In this document: positions 17,891 through 26,994 of the stretch, one piece after another
How positions within the stretch are numbered: the first letter of the stretch is position 1
How the letters are laid out: every line of letters begins with the position of its first letter
Assembly (NCBI RefSeq): GCF_002865585.1
Contig: NZ_CP025581.1
Coordinates: 496,001 to 560,000 of the forward strand
Direction: 5' to 3'
Source of the DNA: Nocardioides houyundeii
GTDB taxonomy: Bacteria > Actinomycetota > Actinomycetes > Propionibacteriales > Nocardioidaceae
DNA length: 64,000 nt
Notes under the pieces: generated by a model
Told to the model about the DNA's origin: nothing
Databases searched by the model: none
What the model saw: only the letters and a program-made list of their open reading frames with translations
Made by a program: the position numbers and the translations under genes

Positions 17891-18804
17891 GAGGCTGTCC
17901 CGGTGCGGGTCGGCGCGGGGTGGGTCGCGGCCCAGTGCTCGGCGATCGCGGAGCGGGTCGTCACCCAGACGTCGGGGTGCGTAGCGACGTGGTCCAGGAA
18001 CCGGGCCAGCCCCGCGGCCCGGGCCGGGTGGCCGGTGAGTCGGGGATGGACCGAGACGACCATCATCGCCCCGCCCTCGGCGTACAGCACGTCGAAGGCG
18101 TCGCGCAGGTAGGTGAAGGCGTCGTCGCTGGTGGCCCACCACCCCTTGGCGTACTTGTTGTCGTTGTTGGAGAAGGTGTGCGGGACCACCAGGTGGTCGC
18201 GACCCGACACCTGGGTCCAGTAGGGCAGCTCGTCGTCGTAGGCGTCGGAGTCGTAGCTGAACCCGCCGTGCTCCAGCAGCAGGCGCCGGGTCTGCAGCGA
18301 GGGCCCGTAGCGGCAGTACCAGCCGGTCGGCGCTGCCCCCCAGGTCGTGCGGAACGACGCGGTGGCCGCCGCCAGCTCGGCGCGCTCGGCGTCCTCGGTG
18401 AGCAGGTAGTGCTTGGTGAAGCGGTGCCCGTGGCCGAGCAGGTCCCAGCCGGCCTCCCGGGCCGCGGCGGCGATCTGCGGGTTGCGCTCCAGCGCCACCG
18501 CGCACGCCGAGGCCGTCGCCGGGAGGCCGCGCTCGGTGAGCAGCCGCAGCACGCGCCAGAACCCGACGCGGCTGCCGTAGGCCATCATCGACTCCGCGGC
18601 CAGGTCCCGCCCCGGTACGTCGGCCCCCGCGGCGCCGGCGTCGGTCAGCGGCGACTCGCTGCGGCTCGCCCCGTCGGGCACCGAGTCCTCCGCGCCCTCC
18701 TCGATGTTGACCGCGATGTTGAGCGCCAGCCGGGCGCCGCCGGGCCACCGCGGGTCGGGCCGGTCCCGGCCGTAGCCGACCAGGTCCCGGCCGAGGACCG
18801 TCAC
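17887..18804 (-). CDS. PuuE-like polysaccharide-deacetylase-fold hydrolase (allantoinase-type)
   Basis: A 305-residue NodB-fold protein that opens DLVGYGRDRPDPRWPGGAR and continues with NIEEGAEDS. This is the diagnostic start of PuuE, the cofactor-independent allantoinase. A later SRVGFWRVLRLLTERGLP segment also matches PuuE. It may hydrolyse a cyclic ureide or amide formed after oxidation of a heterocycle. The GTG start overlaps the upstream stop (GTGA). A second, more diverged relative lies three genes upstream in the operon (21505-22413). Confidence 0.82.
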   Translation of the reverse strand: MTVLGRDLVGYGRDRPDPRWPGGARLALNIAVNIEEGAEDSVPDGASRSESPLTDAGAAGADVPGRDLAAESMMAYGSRVGFWRVLRLLTERGLPATASACAVALERNPQIAAAAREAGWDLLGHGHRFTKHYLLTEDAERAELAAATASFRTTWGAAPTGWYCRYGPSLQTRRLLLEHGGFSYDSDAYDDELPYWTQVSGRDHLVVPHTFSNNDNKYAKGWWATSDDAFTYLRDAFDVLYAEGGAMMVVSVHPRLTGHPARAAGLARFLDHVATHPDVWVTTRSAIAEHWAATHPAPTRTGTAS

Positions 18805-20210
18805 GGCCGCCCCAGGTCGACGAGCTCGGGGACGTCGAAGGCCTGGTAGGCGTCGAAGAACTGCGCCCGGTCCTCGAGGAACAGCGACCGCGACAGCGCC
18901 TCGGCGAGTCGGCGGCCCCCGGCGCCGAGCCCGGAGTTCATGTTGCCGTTGAGCCCCATCGAGAGCCGGGCCCCGTAGGTGAAGTCGTGCACCCGGGACA
19001 GCCACGGTGCGGTGCCCGGCCGGGCCTCGGTGAAGCCGAAGTCGCCGTCCAGGTAGGGGTAGCCGAGCAGGGCGGGGTCCTCCCAGTCCGCGGGCGGGGT
19101 GAACCGGTCCGACCACCGGGCCGCGTGCGGCGCCAGCGCGGACAGCTCGGGCCGGGAGGCGAGGTCGACGGTGGGGCCGATGCCGCTGATCAGCGCGTCG
19201 AAGCGGAACTGGCCGGCGCCTGAGTCCACGACGATGTCCGCGTCTGGTCCGGGGCCGTCCAGCCGCACGCCCTTCCAGTCGGCGCCGGTGTGCCAGGCGA
19301 AGGTGTCGTGGCTGGTGCAGCGGTACCAGGTCTGCTGCGGCGGCGGCTGGTTGATCCGCTGGAACTGCACGGTGAACTTCCACTTGTCCTCGTCGGGGAG
19401 GTCGGGGAAGTGGGCGCCGAAGGCGTAGAACTCCATCCACCGGAACGGGTTGACCCGCGGCACCTCGTGCCGGCGGTAGAACAGGTCCACCGAGGCGGCC
19501 CCGTGCTCCAGCGCGGAGGCGGCGTAGTCGAACGCCGACGCGCCGCCGCCGAGCACCCCGACCCGCTGGCCGGCGAACCGGGAGAAGTCGGTCCGGGCAC
19601 CGGTGTGGATGTAGCGCTCGGACGGGAGGTGGTCGCTGATCAGCCGGGGCACGCCCCACTGGCCGTTGCCGGCCAGGCCGGTGGCCAGCACCACCCGCCG
19701 GGCGTACGTCGTACCGCCGGTGTGCCGGACCTCCAGGACGCCGTCGCCGGCCGGCTCGATCGCGTGCACTTCGACGCCGTTGCGCACGTCCGGCGCGGTC
19801 ACCGCGCGGAACCAGCCCAGGTAGTCCTGCCAGTGCTCCTTGGGGATGTGGGTCAGCGCCTCCCAGGCCGCGTCGCCGTGCGCCGCGCGGTACCAGGCCT
19901 CCGGGGTCAGCGCCGGCAGCCCCTGGTCCGGACCGGTCAGCGTCTTGGGAGTGCGCAGCGTGTGCATCGCCGCGTACGTCGTCCAGGGACCTTCGCTGCC
20001 CGCGGGCGCGGCCTCGAGGATGCGGGTGTTGGTGATCGCGCGGCGCTTGAGGGCGAACGCCAGCGTGAGCCCGGCCTGCCCGCCGCCCACGATCAGCACG
20101 TCCACCACCGGCTCCCCCTGGTGGCGGCGCGCGCGGACCCACTCCGGGCGCGGGTAGGCCGTCAGCTCCAGCTGGCGGGCGACCTGGGTCTCGAGCTCGG
20201 GCAGGTTCAT
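18801..20210 (-). CDS. NAD(P)H-dependent flavoprotein monooxygenase
   Basis: A 469-residue class B-like monooxygenase. The FAD-binding motif is IVGGGQAGLTLAFA (about 39-52) and the NAD(P)H motif is VGVLGGGASAFDYA (about 210-223). It may hydroxylate the substrate or insert oxygen next to a carbonyl. It is the second oxygenase of the operon besides the HpaB-type enzyme. The ATG overlaps the upstream amidase stop. Confidence 0.85.
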   Translation of the reverse strand: MNLPELETQVARQLELTAYPRPEWVRARRHQGEPVVDVLIVGGGQAGLTLAFALKRRAITNTRILEAAPAGSEGPWTTYAAMHTLRTPKTLTGPDQGLPALTPEAWYRAAHGDAAWEALTHIPKEHWQDYLGWFRAVTAPDVRNGVEVHAIEPAGDGVLEVRHTGGTTYARRVVLATGLAGNGQWGVPRLISDHLPSERYIHTGARTDFSRFAGQRVGVLGGGASAFDYAASALEHGAASVDLFYRRHEVPRVNPFRWMEFYAFGAHFPDLPDEDKWKFTVQFQRINQPPPQQTWYRCTSHDTFAWHTGADWKGVRLDGPGPDADIVVDSGAGQFRFDALISGIGPTVDLASRPELSALAPHAARWSDRFTPPADWEDPALLGYPYLDGDFGFTEARPGTAPWLSRVHDFTYGARLSMGLNGNMNSGLGAGGRRLAEALSRSLFLEDRAQFFDAYQAFDVPELVDLGRP

Positions 20211-21508
20211 CGTGACTCCTGGAGGTGCTGACGGGCGGATCGGGTGGGGGACTGGGCGGTGAGCGTGTCGTGCAGGAGCCGGGCTGCGGCGAGCAGCTCC
20301 TCGTCGCGGCCGGCGAAGCCGAGCAGCTGGACGCCCTGCGGCAGGTCCTCCACGCTCAGCCACGGCGCGGAGAGGGCGGGCACCCCGAGCAGGGACGAGG
20401 TGGCCGGCATCCGGCGGCAGCCGGTGCTGGCCAGCCCCGGCGGCGCCGGGGCGGTCGTCGCCGGGGCGATCATCAGGTCGACGTGCTCGGCCAGGTCGGC
20501 GTACTGGCGCTGCAGCCGGGAGCGGACCGCGAGGGCCTGGGCCAGACCGGAGGCGCCGATCCCGGCCGCGTGCGAGACCATCTCGCCGAGCCGCGGGTCG
20601 CGCTCCCCGGCAGCGACGTAGCCAGCCAGGGTGGGGGCGCTCTCGGCGGCGAAGATGTCGAAGCAGCTCCGCCCCGACCCCCGGACCGCCTGGTCGAAGG
20701 CGCGCAGCGGGTCCTGGTCCACCAGGTCGATCCCGGCCACCCCGTCCAGGCTGCGCACCAGCCGGTCCACCCCGGCGACGGTCGCCGGGTGGGTGAGGCC
20801 GCCGTCGTCGAGGTGCAGCCGCCCGATCCGCAGCCCCTGGGGCGCCCCGGTCGGTCGCCAGTCGGCCAGCACCGGCAGCACCCGCTCGAGGTCCCCGAGC
20901 GACGCGGCGATCACCCCGAGGTCGTCGAGGGTGTCGGCGAGCAGGTGCATCCCGCCGCGGGGCAGGCGCAGGTGGGTGGGCTTGAAGCCCCACACCCCGC
21001 AGTACGACGCCGGGCGCAGGGTGGAGGCCTGGCTCTGGCTGGCCAGCGCCACCGGCACGATCCCGGCGCCCACGGCGGCGGCGGAGCCCGCCGAGCTGCC
21101 GCCGGGGGTGTGCGAGCGGCGCTGCGGGTTGGCGGTCACCGTGGTGGTGCCGCAGGCGAACGGGGTGCTGGTGGTGATGCCCAGCACCCGGGCCCCGGCA
21201 GCCCTCAGCCGGGCCACCGCCTCGGCGTCGCCGGTCGGCACCCGGTCGGCGAACAGCGAGGACCCGAGACCGACCGGCATCCCGGCGACGTCGATGATCT
21301 CCTTGACCGCGATCGGCATCCCGGCCAGCGGCCCGGCTCCGGGGTGGATGGCGGCCTCCAGCACCGGCGGCTCGACGTGGGTGAAGGCGCGCAGCCAGGG
21401 CTCGCGCTCGGCGAGCAGCCGCGACGCCTCGGTGAGGTGGTCGCGGGCGTTGCCGGTCCACGGCCGCGGGACCGGAGGCGCGGGTGGCCGGGAGCCGCGG
21501 AAGATCAC
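20207..21508 (-). CDS. Amidase-signature family hydrolase
   Basis: A 433-residue amidase with the Ser-cisSer-Lys machinery. Lys is in AVKEIID, the glycine/serine motif is HTPGGSSAGS, and the nucleophile region reads SQSQASTLRPASYCG. That last stretch resembles the branch with TQTGGSVIRPASYCG rather than GatA. The substrate is probably a small amide from ring opening. The GTG start overlaps the upstream stop (GTGA). Confidence 0.87.
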   Translation of the reverse strand: MIFRGSRPPAPPVPRPWTGNARDHLTEASRLLAEREPWLRAFTHVEPPVLEAAIHPGAGPLAGMPIAVKEIIDVAGMPVGLGSSLFADRVPTGDAEAVARLRAAGARVLGITTSTPFACGTTTVTANPQRRSHTPGGSSAGSAAAVGAGIVPVALASQSQASTLRPASYCGVWGFKPTHLRLPRGGMHLLADTLDDLGVIAASLGDLERVLPVLADWRPTGAPQGLRIGRLHLDDGGLTHPATVAGVDRLVRSLDGVAGIDLVDQDPLRAFDQAVRGSGRSCFDIFAAESAPTLAGYVAAGERDPRLGEMVSHAAGIGASGLAQALAVRSRLQRQYADLAEHVDLMIAPATTAPAPPGLASTGCRRMPATSSLLGVPALSAPWLSVEDLPQGVQLLGFAGRDEELLAAARLLHDTLTAQSPTRSARQHLQESR

Positions 21509-22413
21509 GACGCGGCTCCGTGGGCCGGCGCCGGGACCTGGGCGGCGTACCAGTCGTGGATCTCCCCGGAGGTGACCGCCCGCACGTCGCCCTCGGCCGC
21601 GGCGGCGCAGATCGCGGCGACGATCTGCTCCACCTCGCCGATCCGGTGCGCGGTGCCCATGATGTGGGGGTGCAGCCCGACCGGCATCACCAGCGGGTTG
21701 TCGCTCGCCTCGCGGCGGTGCCGGACCAGGGTGCGCAGGGTGCGGTCGGCCAGAGCGCCGTCGGCCTGGAGACCCACCTGGTAGGTGGTGACGTCGTTGA
21801 GGGTCAGCGTGTAGGGCAGTCCCAGGACCGGTCCGGCGGCGCTGGCCAGCCAGAGGGGCCGGTCGTCGATCATCCAGTCGTGGTTGAAGACCAGCCCGGC
21901 CCGCGCCAGGTGCGCGAGCGAGTCGTCGCTCTGGTTCATCCCCGGGCTCAGCCACCCCCGGGGCGCGCCGAACCGGTCGGCGATCCGGGACACGGCCTCG
22001 GCGACCACGGCCGCCTCGTCGTCGTAGGACTGGATGCTCTGCTGCCGCACCCCGTGCGCGACCACCTCCCACCCCAGGTCGGCGACCAGGTCGGCGACCT
22101 GCGGGTAGTGGTCGATCACGTCGGCGTTGAGCGCCACGGTGACCGCCCGGCCCAGCGGCGCCAGGGCCTCGGCGAGCCGGGGGAGCCCGGCCCGCAGCCC
22201 GTAGAGCACCCACGAGTGGTTGGCCACGTCCGGGACCACCGTCAGGCCGTGCGGTGCCGGCAGCGCGGCCCGGGGCATCGGCCGGTCCAGCGTCCAGTGC
22301 TCGAGGTTGAGCACCACGTTGACCAGCACCGACGCGCCGGCGAGCGGGATGAGCCGCGGACCATCGCCGGAGAGCGCGAACGGCGCCGGCGCCCGGCGCT
22401 CGGCCGGGCTCAT
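21505..22413 (-). CDS. Polysaccharide-deacetylase-fold hydrolase, second PuuE-like paralogue
   Basis: A 302-residue NodB-fold protein with VNVVLNLEHW at the N-terminus, the His of VVAHGVRQQS, a GWLSPGMNQS segment and PVGLHPHIMG near the C-terminus. It is more distant from PuuE than the gene at 17887-18804, but the layout is the same. It is flanked by the two amidase genes, overlapping each by four bases. It probably cleaves a C-N bond in a cyclic or acyl amide; the substrate is unknown. Confidence 0.75.
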   Translation of the reverse strand: MSPAERRAPAPFALSGDGPRLIPLAGASVLVNVVLNLEHWTLDRPMPRAALPAPHGLTVVPDVANHSWVLYGLRAGLPRLAEALAPLGRAVTVALNADVIDHYPQVADLVADLGWEVVAHGVRQQSIQSYDDEAAVVAEAVSRIADRFGAPRGWLSPGMNQSDDSLAHLARAGLVFNHDWMIDDRPLWLASAAGPVLGLPYTLTLNDVTTYQVGLQADGALADRTLRTLVRHRREASDNPLVMPVGLHPHIMGTAHRIGEVEQIVAAICAAAAEGDVRAVTSGEIHDWYAAQVPAPAHGAAS

Positions 22414-23612
22414 GACGGCACCGCCGCCGCCAGGTCGAGCAGCAGCTCGTCGTCCCCGGGCAGCCCCAGCAACGAGACGCCCACGGGGGCCGAGGTGCCG
22501 GTCCCGTAGTCGGTCACCCGGCCCGCGGGCAGCGTCAGCTGCGGGGCGCCGGCCAACGAGGCGGGCACCACCAGCGGCAGGTTGCGGTCCCGGTAGTCCA
22601 TCAGCGACGCGTGGCTGCTGGTGCGCAGCGGCGCCGCCGCGATCGTGGTGGGCAGCACCGCCACCTCCTCCAGGAGCAGGGACTCCAGGCGCTGGACCAG
22701 CCGGGCGCGGCCGGACTCCGCGGCCCGCACCTCGGCGTCGGTGACCGTCCCGGCCACCCGGATCCGGTCTGCGATGCCCTCGCCGAGCGTGGGGTCGGCC
22801 TCGCGCAGCCAGGCGCCGTTGGTGTGCCACAGCTGCCGGCTCATCAGGGGCCAGAAGACCGAGAGCAGCTCCGGGGCGCGCATCCCCTCGGGCAGCGGGT
22901 CGTCCAGCAGCGGCAGCCCCACCAGCTGCAGCCCGGTCGCCTCGGCCAGCCGGACCGCGGTGCGCATGGTGGCGGTCGCCACCTCCGGGGCAGCCAGGTC
23001 GAGCAGGTCGGTGAGCAGCACCAGCCGCCGTACGCCGCGGGGCGCACGGGGGGCGGCGGCGAGCGCGCCGAAGGCCGCACCCACGGTGGCCACCTCGCGT
23101 GCCAGCAGCCCGACGGTGTCGAAGCGCGGGGCCATCGGACGCAGTCCGGCGGTGTCGATGCGGCCGTGGGTGGGACGCAGGCCGACGAGTCCGCAGAAGG
23201 CGCCCGGCACCCGGATCGAGCCGCCGGTGTCGGTGCCGAGACCGAGGTCGGCCAGCCCGGCCGCCACCGCGCTCGCCGACCCGCTCGAGGAGCCGCCCGG
23301 CACCCGGTCCGGTGCGGCCGGGTTGGGCGGGGTGCCGTAGTGGGTGTTGGCGCCGAACATGCCCATGGCCAGCTCGTCGGTGGCGGTCTTGCCCACCACC
23401 GTGGCGCCGGCCCGGAGCAGCCGGGCGACGGCCCCGGCGTGGCTGCTCGCCGGGACGCCGGCGGCCAGCGTGGGGTTGCCGGCGGCGGTCACCCGCCCGG
23501 CAACGTCGAAGAGGTCCTTGACCGCGACGGTGACCCCGTCCAGCGGGCCGGCACCCGTGGGGCCCACCACCAGCTCGCCGTCGGGGGCCAGCATCCTCGG
23601 GGGCAGGCTCAT
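22410..23612 (-). CDS. Amidase-signature family hydrolase
   Basis: A 400-residue amidase with the canonical motifs AVKDLFDVAG, PGGSSSGSA and GTDTGGSIRVPGA, giving an intact Ser-cisSer-Lys triad. It differs from the other amidase in the operon by having the common GTDTGGS nucleophile loop, so the two probably act on different amides. It overlaps the HpaB-type gene stop by ATGA. Confidence 0.9.
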   Translation of the reverse strand: MSLPPRMLAPDGELVVGPTGAGPLDGVTVAVKDLFDVAGRVTAAGNPTLAAGVPASSHAGAVARLLRAGATVVGKTATDELAMGMFGANTHYGTPPNPAAPDRVPGGSSSGSASAVAAGLADLGLGTDTGGSIRVPGAFCGLVGLRPTHGRIDTAGLRPMAPRFDTVGLLAREVATVGAAFGALAAAPRAPRGVRRLVLLTDLLDLAAPEVATATMRTAVRLAEATGLQLVGLPLLDDPLPEGMRAPELLSVFWPLMSRQLWHTNGAWLREADPTLGEGIADRIRVAGTVTDAEVRAAESGRARLVQRLESLLLEEVAVLPTTIAAAPLRTSSHASLMDYRDRNLPLVVPASLAGAPQLTLPAGRVTDYGTGTSAPVGVSLLGLPGDDELLLDLAAAVPS

Positions 23613-25075
23613 CGCTGGGTCGCGTCGTAGGAGCCGAGGAACTCCTCCACCAGCGCCTCCGCCTCCGCGAACGGGTAGTGCCGGTGGGCGTACATCTTCA
23701 CCACCGGGGCGGCGCCGGAGTAGAACCGCTCGTACTGCACGTGCCGGCCCGCGAACTCCGAGCCGACCAGGTCCCAGGCCAGCTTGAACAGCTTGACGCG
23801 CTCCACCATCGGCAGGTGGTCCGAGCCCATCAGCAGGTCCATCGAGGCGATCGACTCGGGGTCGTCGAGGTCCAGCACCGAGCTGGGCACCTGGATCACC
23901 CCGCCGCCCACCAGCTCACCGAGCATCCGCACCGCCCGGGGGTAGACCTCGGTCTGCATGCCGAGCGCGGCGTAGAGGTACTTCCCGGCCGGCCGGATGA
24001 CGCCCTGGTCGTCGGCGGTGGCGAACGCGTGCGCGGACTCGGTCAGCGACTCCGAGACCGTCTGGATGGTCGCCAGGTCGGCGAGCTGCATCTTGATGGC
24101 CAGGTCAGAGTCGCGGCCGTTGGCCCGGGCGACCTTGGCGGCCACCCCGGTCAGGAAGCGGAGCTTGGCGGTGAGCCGGATGATCGACTGCAGGTTGCCG
24201 ATCTGGTGGGCGGCGGTGCCGAAGAACTGGCGGTTGACCACCTCGACGCTGCCGGCGGCGAACACCCGGTCCCAGGGCACCAGCACCCGGTCGAAGGCGA
24301 CCATGGCGTCGGACTCGTCGAGCCGGTTGCTCAGCGGGTAGTCGAACCGCGACCCGCTGGTGGCGTAGGGCCGGCGACAGATCAGGCGCAGGCCCGGGGC
24401 ATTGACCGGCACCACGAAGGAGAGCGCCTTCTCCGGCTCGGTCGGCGCCAGCGGGCGGACGCTGGTCACGAAGATCTCGTCGGCCACCGCGGCGCCGGTG
24501 CCGAGCATCTGCGCGCCCGAGACCACGATCCCCTCGGACGTCTTCTCCACCAGGTGCACCGGGGTGACCCGGCTGGTCGGGTCGTTGGGGTTGGCCTGCG
24601 GCGGGACGATCGAGTTGGTGATCCACAGCCCGCCCGCGGCGGCGTAGTCGTGGAAGGCGACCACCGTCGCGCCGAGCTGGTGCTCGTCGGTGTCGAAGAC
24701 GCCCGGGTTGCCGGCGAAGCCGGCCAGCAGGCCGGAGACGTGGTCGGGGCCGCGGCCGATGAAGCCGTGCGACATCCGGTTCCACTCCTCCAGCGCGACC
24801 TTGCGCAGGTCGTGCTGGGCGCGGGTGCGCGGGACGGTGAACAGCGCCAGCCGCCCGGTCTCCGGGTCGACCAGGGGTGACCCGGGCGCGCCTGCGGCGT
24901 CGTACATCGCGGCCATGGTCTCCGCGACGCCGCGGAAGGCGGGGTGGCCGGCGACGTCGGTGACCTGCTCGCCGTCGACTCGCACGTCGCGGCCATCCGA
25001 GAGGGCGGCGAGGTAGTCGGCGCCGGTGCGCAACCGGGTGCCGGTGAGGTCCGGGGTAGGGGAGGTGATGGTCAT
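23609..25075 (-). CDS. HpaB-type FADH2-dependent monooxygenase
   Basis: This 488-residue member of the 4-hydroxyphenylacetate 3-hydroxylase (HpaB) family belongs to a class of two-component flavin oxygenases with an acyl-CoA-dehydrogenase-like fold. Recognisable segments are TGADYLAAL, GFIGRGPDHV, the flavin-loop region GTGAAVADEIFVTS and the C-terminal GSDHLPMVERVKLFKLAWD. Members hydroxylate phenols and some N-heteroaromatics. Reduced flavin would come from the HpaC-type gene at the operon's end. It follows the upstream gene after an 18-base gap with its own GAGGAG site. Confidence 0.9.
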   Translation of the reverse strand: MTITSPTPDLTGTRLRTGADYLAALSDGRDVRVDGEQVTDVAGHPAFRGVAETMAAMYDAAGAPGSPLVDPETGRLALFTVPRTRAQHDLRKVALEEWNRMSHGFIGRGPDHVSGLLAGFAGNPGVFDTDEHQLGATVVAFHDYAAAGGLWITNSIVPPQANPNDPTSRVTPVHLVEKTSEGIVVSGAQMLGTGAAVADEIFVTSVRPLAPTEPEKALSFVVPVNAPGLRLICRRPYATSGSRFDYPLSNRLDESDAMVAFDRVLVPWDRVFAAGSVEVVNRQFFGTAAHQIGNLQSIIRLTAKLRFLTGVAAKVARANGRDSDLAIKMQLADLATIQTVSESLTESAHAFATADDQGVIRPAGKYLYAALGMQTEVYPRAVRMLGELVGGGVIQVPSSVLDLDDPESIASMDLLMGSDHLPMVERVKLFKLAWDLVGSEFAGRHVQYERFYSGAAPVVKMYAHRHYPFAEAEALVEEFLGSYDATQR

Positions 25076-25093
25076 CTGCGGCTCCTCAGCTCG

Positions 25094-26062
25094 TCAGCAC
25101 GCGGTGGTCGCCGGGACCCCGGAAGAGGTCCTCGGGGTGAAGGGGGTGGTGATCAGCCCGTCGGCCAGGCAGTAGTCGATGGCGCGGGCGAGCATCGGGG
25201 AGTTGGCGCGGAGCCCGCTGGCCCAGAAGTCCGCACCCAGCAGCCGCTCGGCGTCCATCAGGTCGTCGAGCTGCCAGGGCAGCAGGGTGTCGAGCGCGGC
25301 CGCGTCGGCCAGGTCGGACCGGGCCAGATCGATGGACTGCGTGAACGCCTGGTGCAACGCCCACGGCAGCTCGGGGTGCTGCTCGGCCAGGGCTCGCTTG
25401 ACGACCAGCACGTGCATGGCCGGGAAGATCCCGGTGCTGCGGTAGTAGTCGCGCTCCGCCTGGCGTGCGTCGGGGAGCAGCCGGCGTACGCCGCCGTCGG
25501 GCCAGGTGGAGGGCGCGCGGGCGGTCATCAGCGCGTCGATCTCGCCGGCTGCCAGGAGCTCGGCCAGCCCGGCGTCGGTGCGGTGCTCGAAGCGGAAGCC
25601 GGGCGGGTAGAACTGCGGGTGCTCGTCGCCGCTGCGCGGACCCTCCAGCCCGCCGATGACGTACGTCGGCGCGTGCCGGTCCAGCCCGAAGTGGTCGTGC
25701 AGGATGCCGCGCAGCCACACGCCCGCGGCCATGTCGAAGACCGAGATGCCGATCCGTCGGCCGGCCAGGTCCGCAGGCGTCTGCACGTCGCTCTTCTCGC
25801 TGGCGAAGAGCGAGGAGAGCCGGAAGTGCCGGGAGGGGAAGACCGGGATGGCGAGGTAGGGCCGGTCGGGCCGTTCCAGGCTGCGCAGGTAGGTGGCCAG
25901 CGGGAACTCGGCGACGTCGAAGGTGTGCTGGGCGAGCTGGTGGTTGAACAGCTTCTGGACGCCCATCAGGGTGATGTCGGCCTCGACGCCGGGGATGGCG
26001 ACGCGTCCGGCGGCCAGGGGCCGGGTGCGGGCGGTGTCGGAGAGTCCGAGGGTGAGCCTCAT
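25094..26062 (-). CDS. 4,5-dihydroxyphthalate-decarboxylase-like protein
   Basis: A 322-residue protein with a type-2 periplasmic-binding-protein fold but no signal peptide, so it is probably cytoplasmic. The start LTLGLSDTARTRPLAAGRV and the FDVAEFPLATYL segment match 4,5-dihydroxyphthalate decarboxylases. That family is often misnamed as a substrate-binding protein. Decarboxylation of a hydroxylated aromatic carboxylate would fit the neighbouring oxygenases. A transport role is less likely without export signal, permease or ATPase genes beside it. Confidence 0.75.
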   Translation of the reverse strand: MRLTLGLSDTARTRPLAAGRVAIPGVEADITLMGVQKLFNHQLAQHTFDVAEFPLATYLRSLERPDRPYLAIPVFPSRHFRLSSLFASEKSDVQTPADLAGRRIGISVFDMAAGVWLRGILHDHFGLDRHAPTYVIGGLEGPRSGDEHPQFYPPGFRFEHRTDAGLAELLAAGEIDALMTARAPSTWPDGGVRRLLPDARQAERDYYRSTGIFPAMHVLVVKRALAEQHPELPWALHQAFTQSIDLARSDLADAAALDTLLPWQLDDLMDAERLLGADFWASGLRANSPMLARAIDYCLADGLITTPFTPRTSSGVPATTAC

Positions 26063-26994
26063 GGGCGTGCCTTCTTCCGGTCGATGGTGCCGTCGATGCG
26101 GCCCTGCAGCTCGGCGGCGAAGCGGGCGTCGAGCTCCCACTCGATGGAGATCAGCTGGGCGATGCCCTGCTCGACCTCGGCGGGGATCCCGGCGGCGTTG
26201 TTGACCACCACCACCGGCTCGCCGACCAGCAGGGCCGGATCCTCGACGTCGGTGGCGAGACCGTCGATCTGGCCGGGGAAGTACTGCCCGACCAGCGACT
26301 TCATCCAGTCCACGCCGCGGGGGTGCGGGGCCACCACGACCAGCCGGTCCAGGTCCCGCAGGGCGATCAGCCGGCGGAGCGCCGAGGGCGCGGCCACCAG
26401 GTTGAGGTCGAGCACCCGGTCGAGGTCGCGGATCGCCCCGGCGACGTCGTTGAGGTGGAAGATCGGGACCGCGACGGCGTCGAACTCCTCGTCGAGCACC
26501 CGGTCGCCGATCTCGCAGAGCAGCACCGGCTGCACCTCGACGTCGCTGGCCTGCTGCACCGCCGCGGTGACCTTGCGCAGGTCCCGCTCGTTGCACTCCA
26601 CCACCGCGATCCGCGGCATCGCGTCGACGCGGTCCAGGCTGCGCTCCACCAGCTGGCGCAGCTCGGCGGCGGACACCCCGAGGCGGCGGGCACGCTGCAG
26701 CAGCTCCTCCAGGTGCCCGGTGACCACCTGCGCGGCGTCGACCGGGGCCTCGGTCTGCTCCAGCACGAAGGTGCCGCGGCGCGGCACCGTGCGCACCCGG
26801 CCGCCGGCGGCGAGCCGGCCGATCGCGCGGTCCACGGTGGAGGAGTTGGAGCCGAGCTCCTCGGCCAGCGCCCGGCACGACGGCAGCTTGGAGCCGGCCG
26901 GGTAGGCGCCGGCCAGCACCCGGTCGAGCAGCACCCGGTGCAGGTCGTCCACGGTCGGGGCCAGCTCGAAGCCGGTGACCAGCGGGGCGCTCAC
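26059..26994 (-). CDS. GntR-family transcriptional regulator (paralogue 2)
   Basis: A 311-residue regulator with a winged helix (LPSCRALAEELGSNSSTVDR, then VPRRGTF). Its C-terminal domain is of the same unnamed type as the GntR protein at 5269-6177: ECNERDL, PIFHL, VVVNNAA and EWEL occur in the same order. It probably regulates this catabolic operon in response to a chemically related ligand. The GTG start overlaps the amidohydrolase stop. Confidence 0.86.
   Translation of the reverse strand: MSAPLVTGFELAPTVDDLHRVLLDRVLAGAYPAGSKLPSCRALAEELGSNSSTVDRAIGRLAAGGRVRTVPRRGTFVLEQTEAPVDAAQVVTGHLEELLQRARRLGVSAAELRQLVERSLDRVDAMPRIAVVECNERDLRKVTAAVQQASDVEVQPVLLCEIGDRVLDEEFDAVAVPIFHLNDVAGAIRDLDRVLDLNLVAAPSALRRLIALRDLDRLVVVAPHPRGVDWMKSLVGQYFPGQIDGLATDVEDPALLVGEPVVVVNNAAGIPAEVEQGIAQLISIEWELDARFAAELQGRIDGTIDRKKARP

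Noticed and set aside
16352..18748. One very large amidohydrolase reading back through the deacetylase gene
   Set aside because: The N-terminal extension lacks family similarity, and the ATG at 17890 overlaps the previous stop exactly as in neighbouring junctions.
25094..26062. Periplasmic substrate-binding protein of an ABC importer
   Set aside because: There is no signal peptide and no permease or ATPase beside it, and the start matches 4,5-dihydroxyphthalate decarboxylases.
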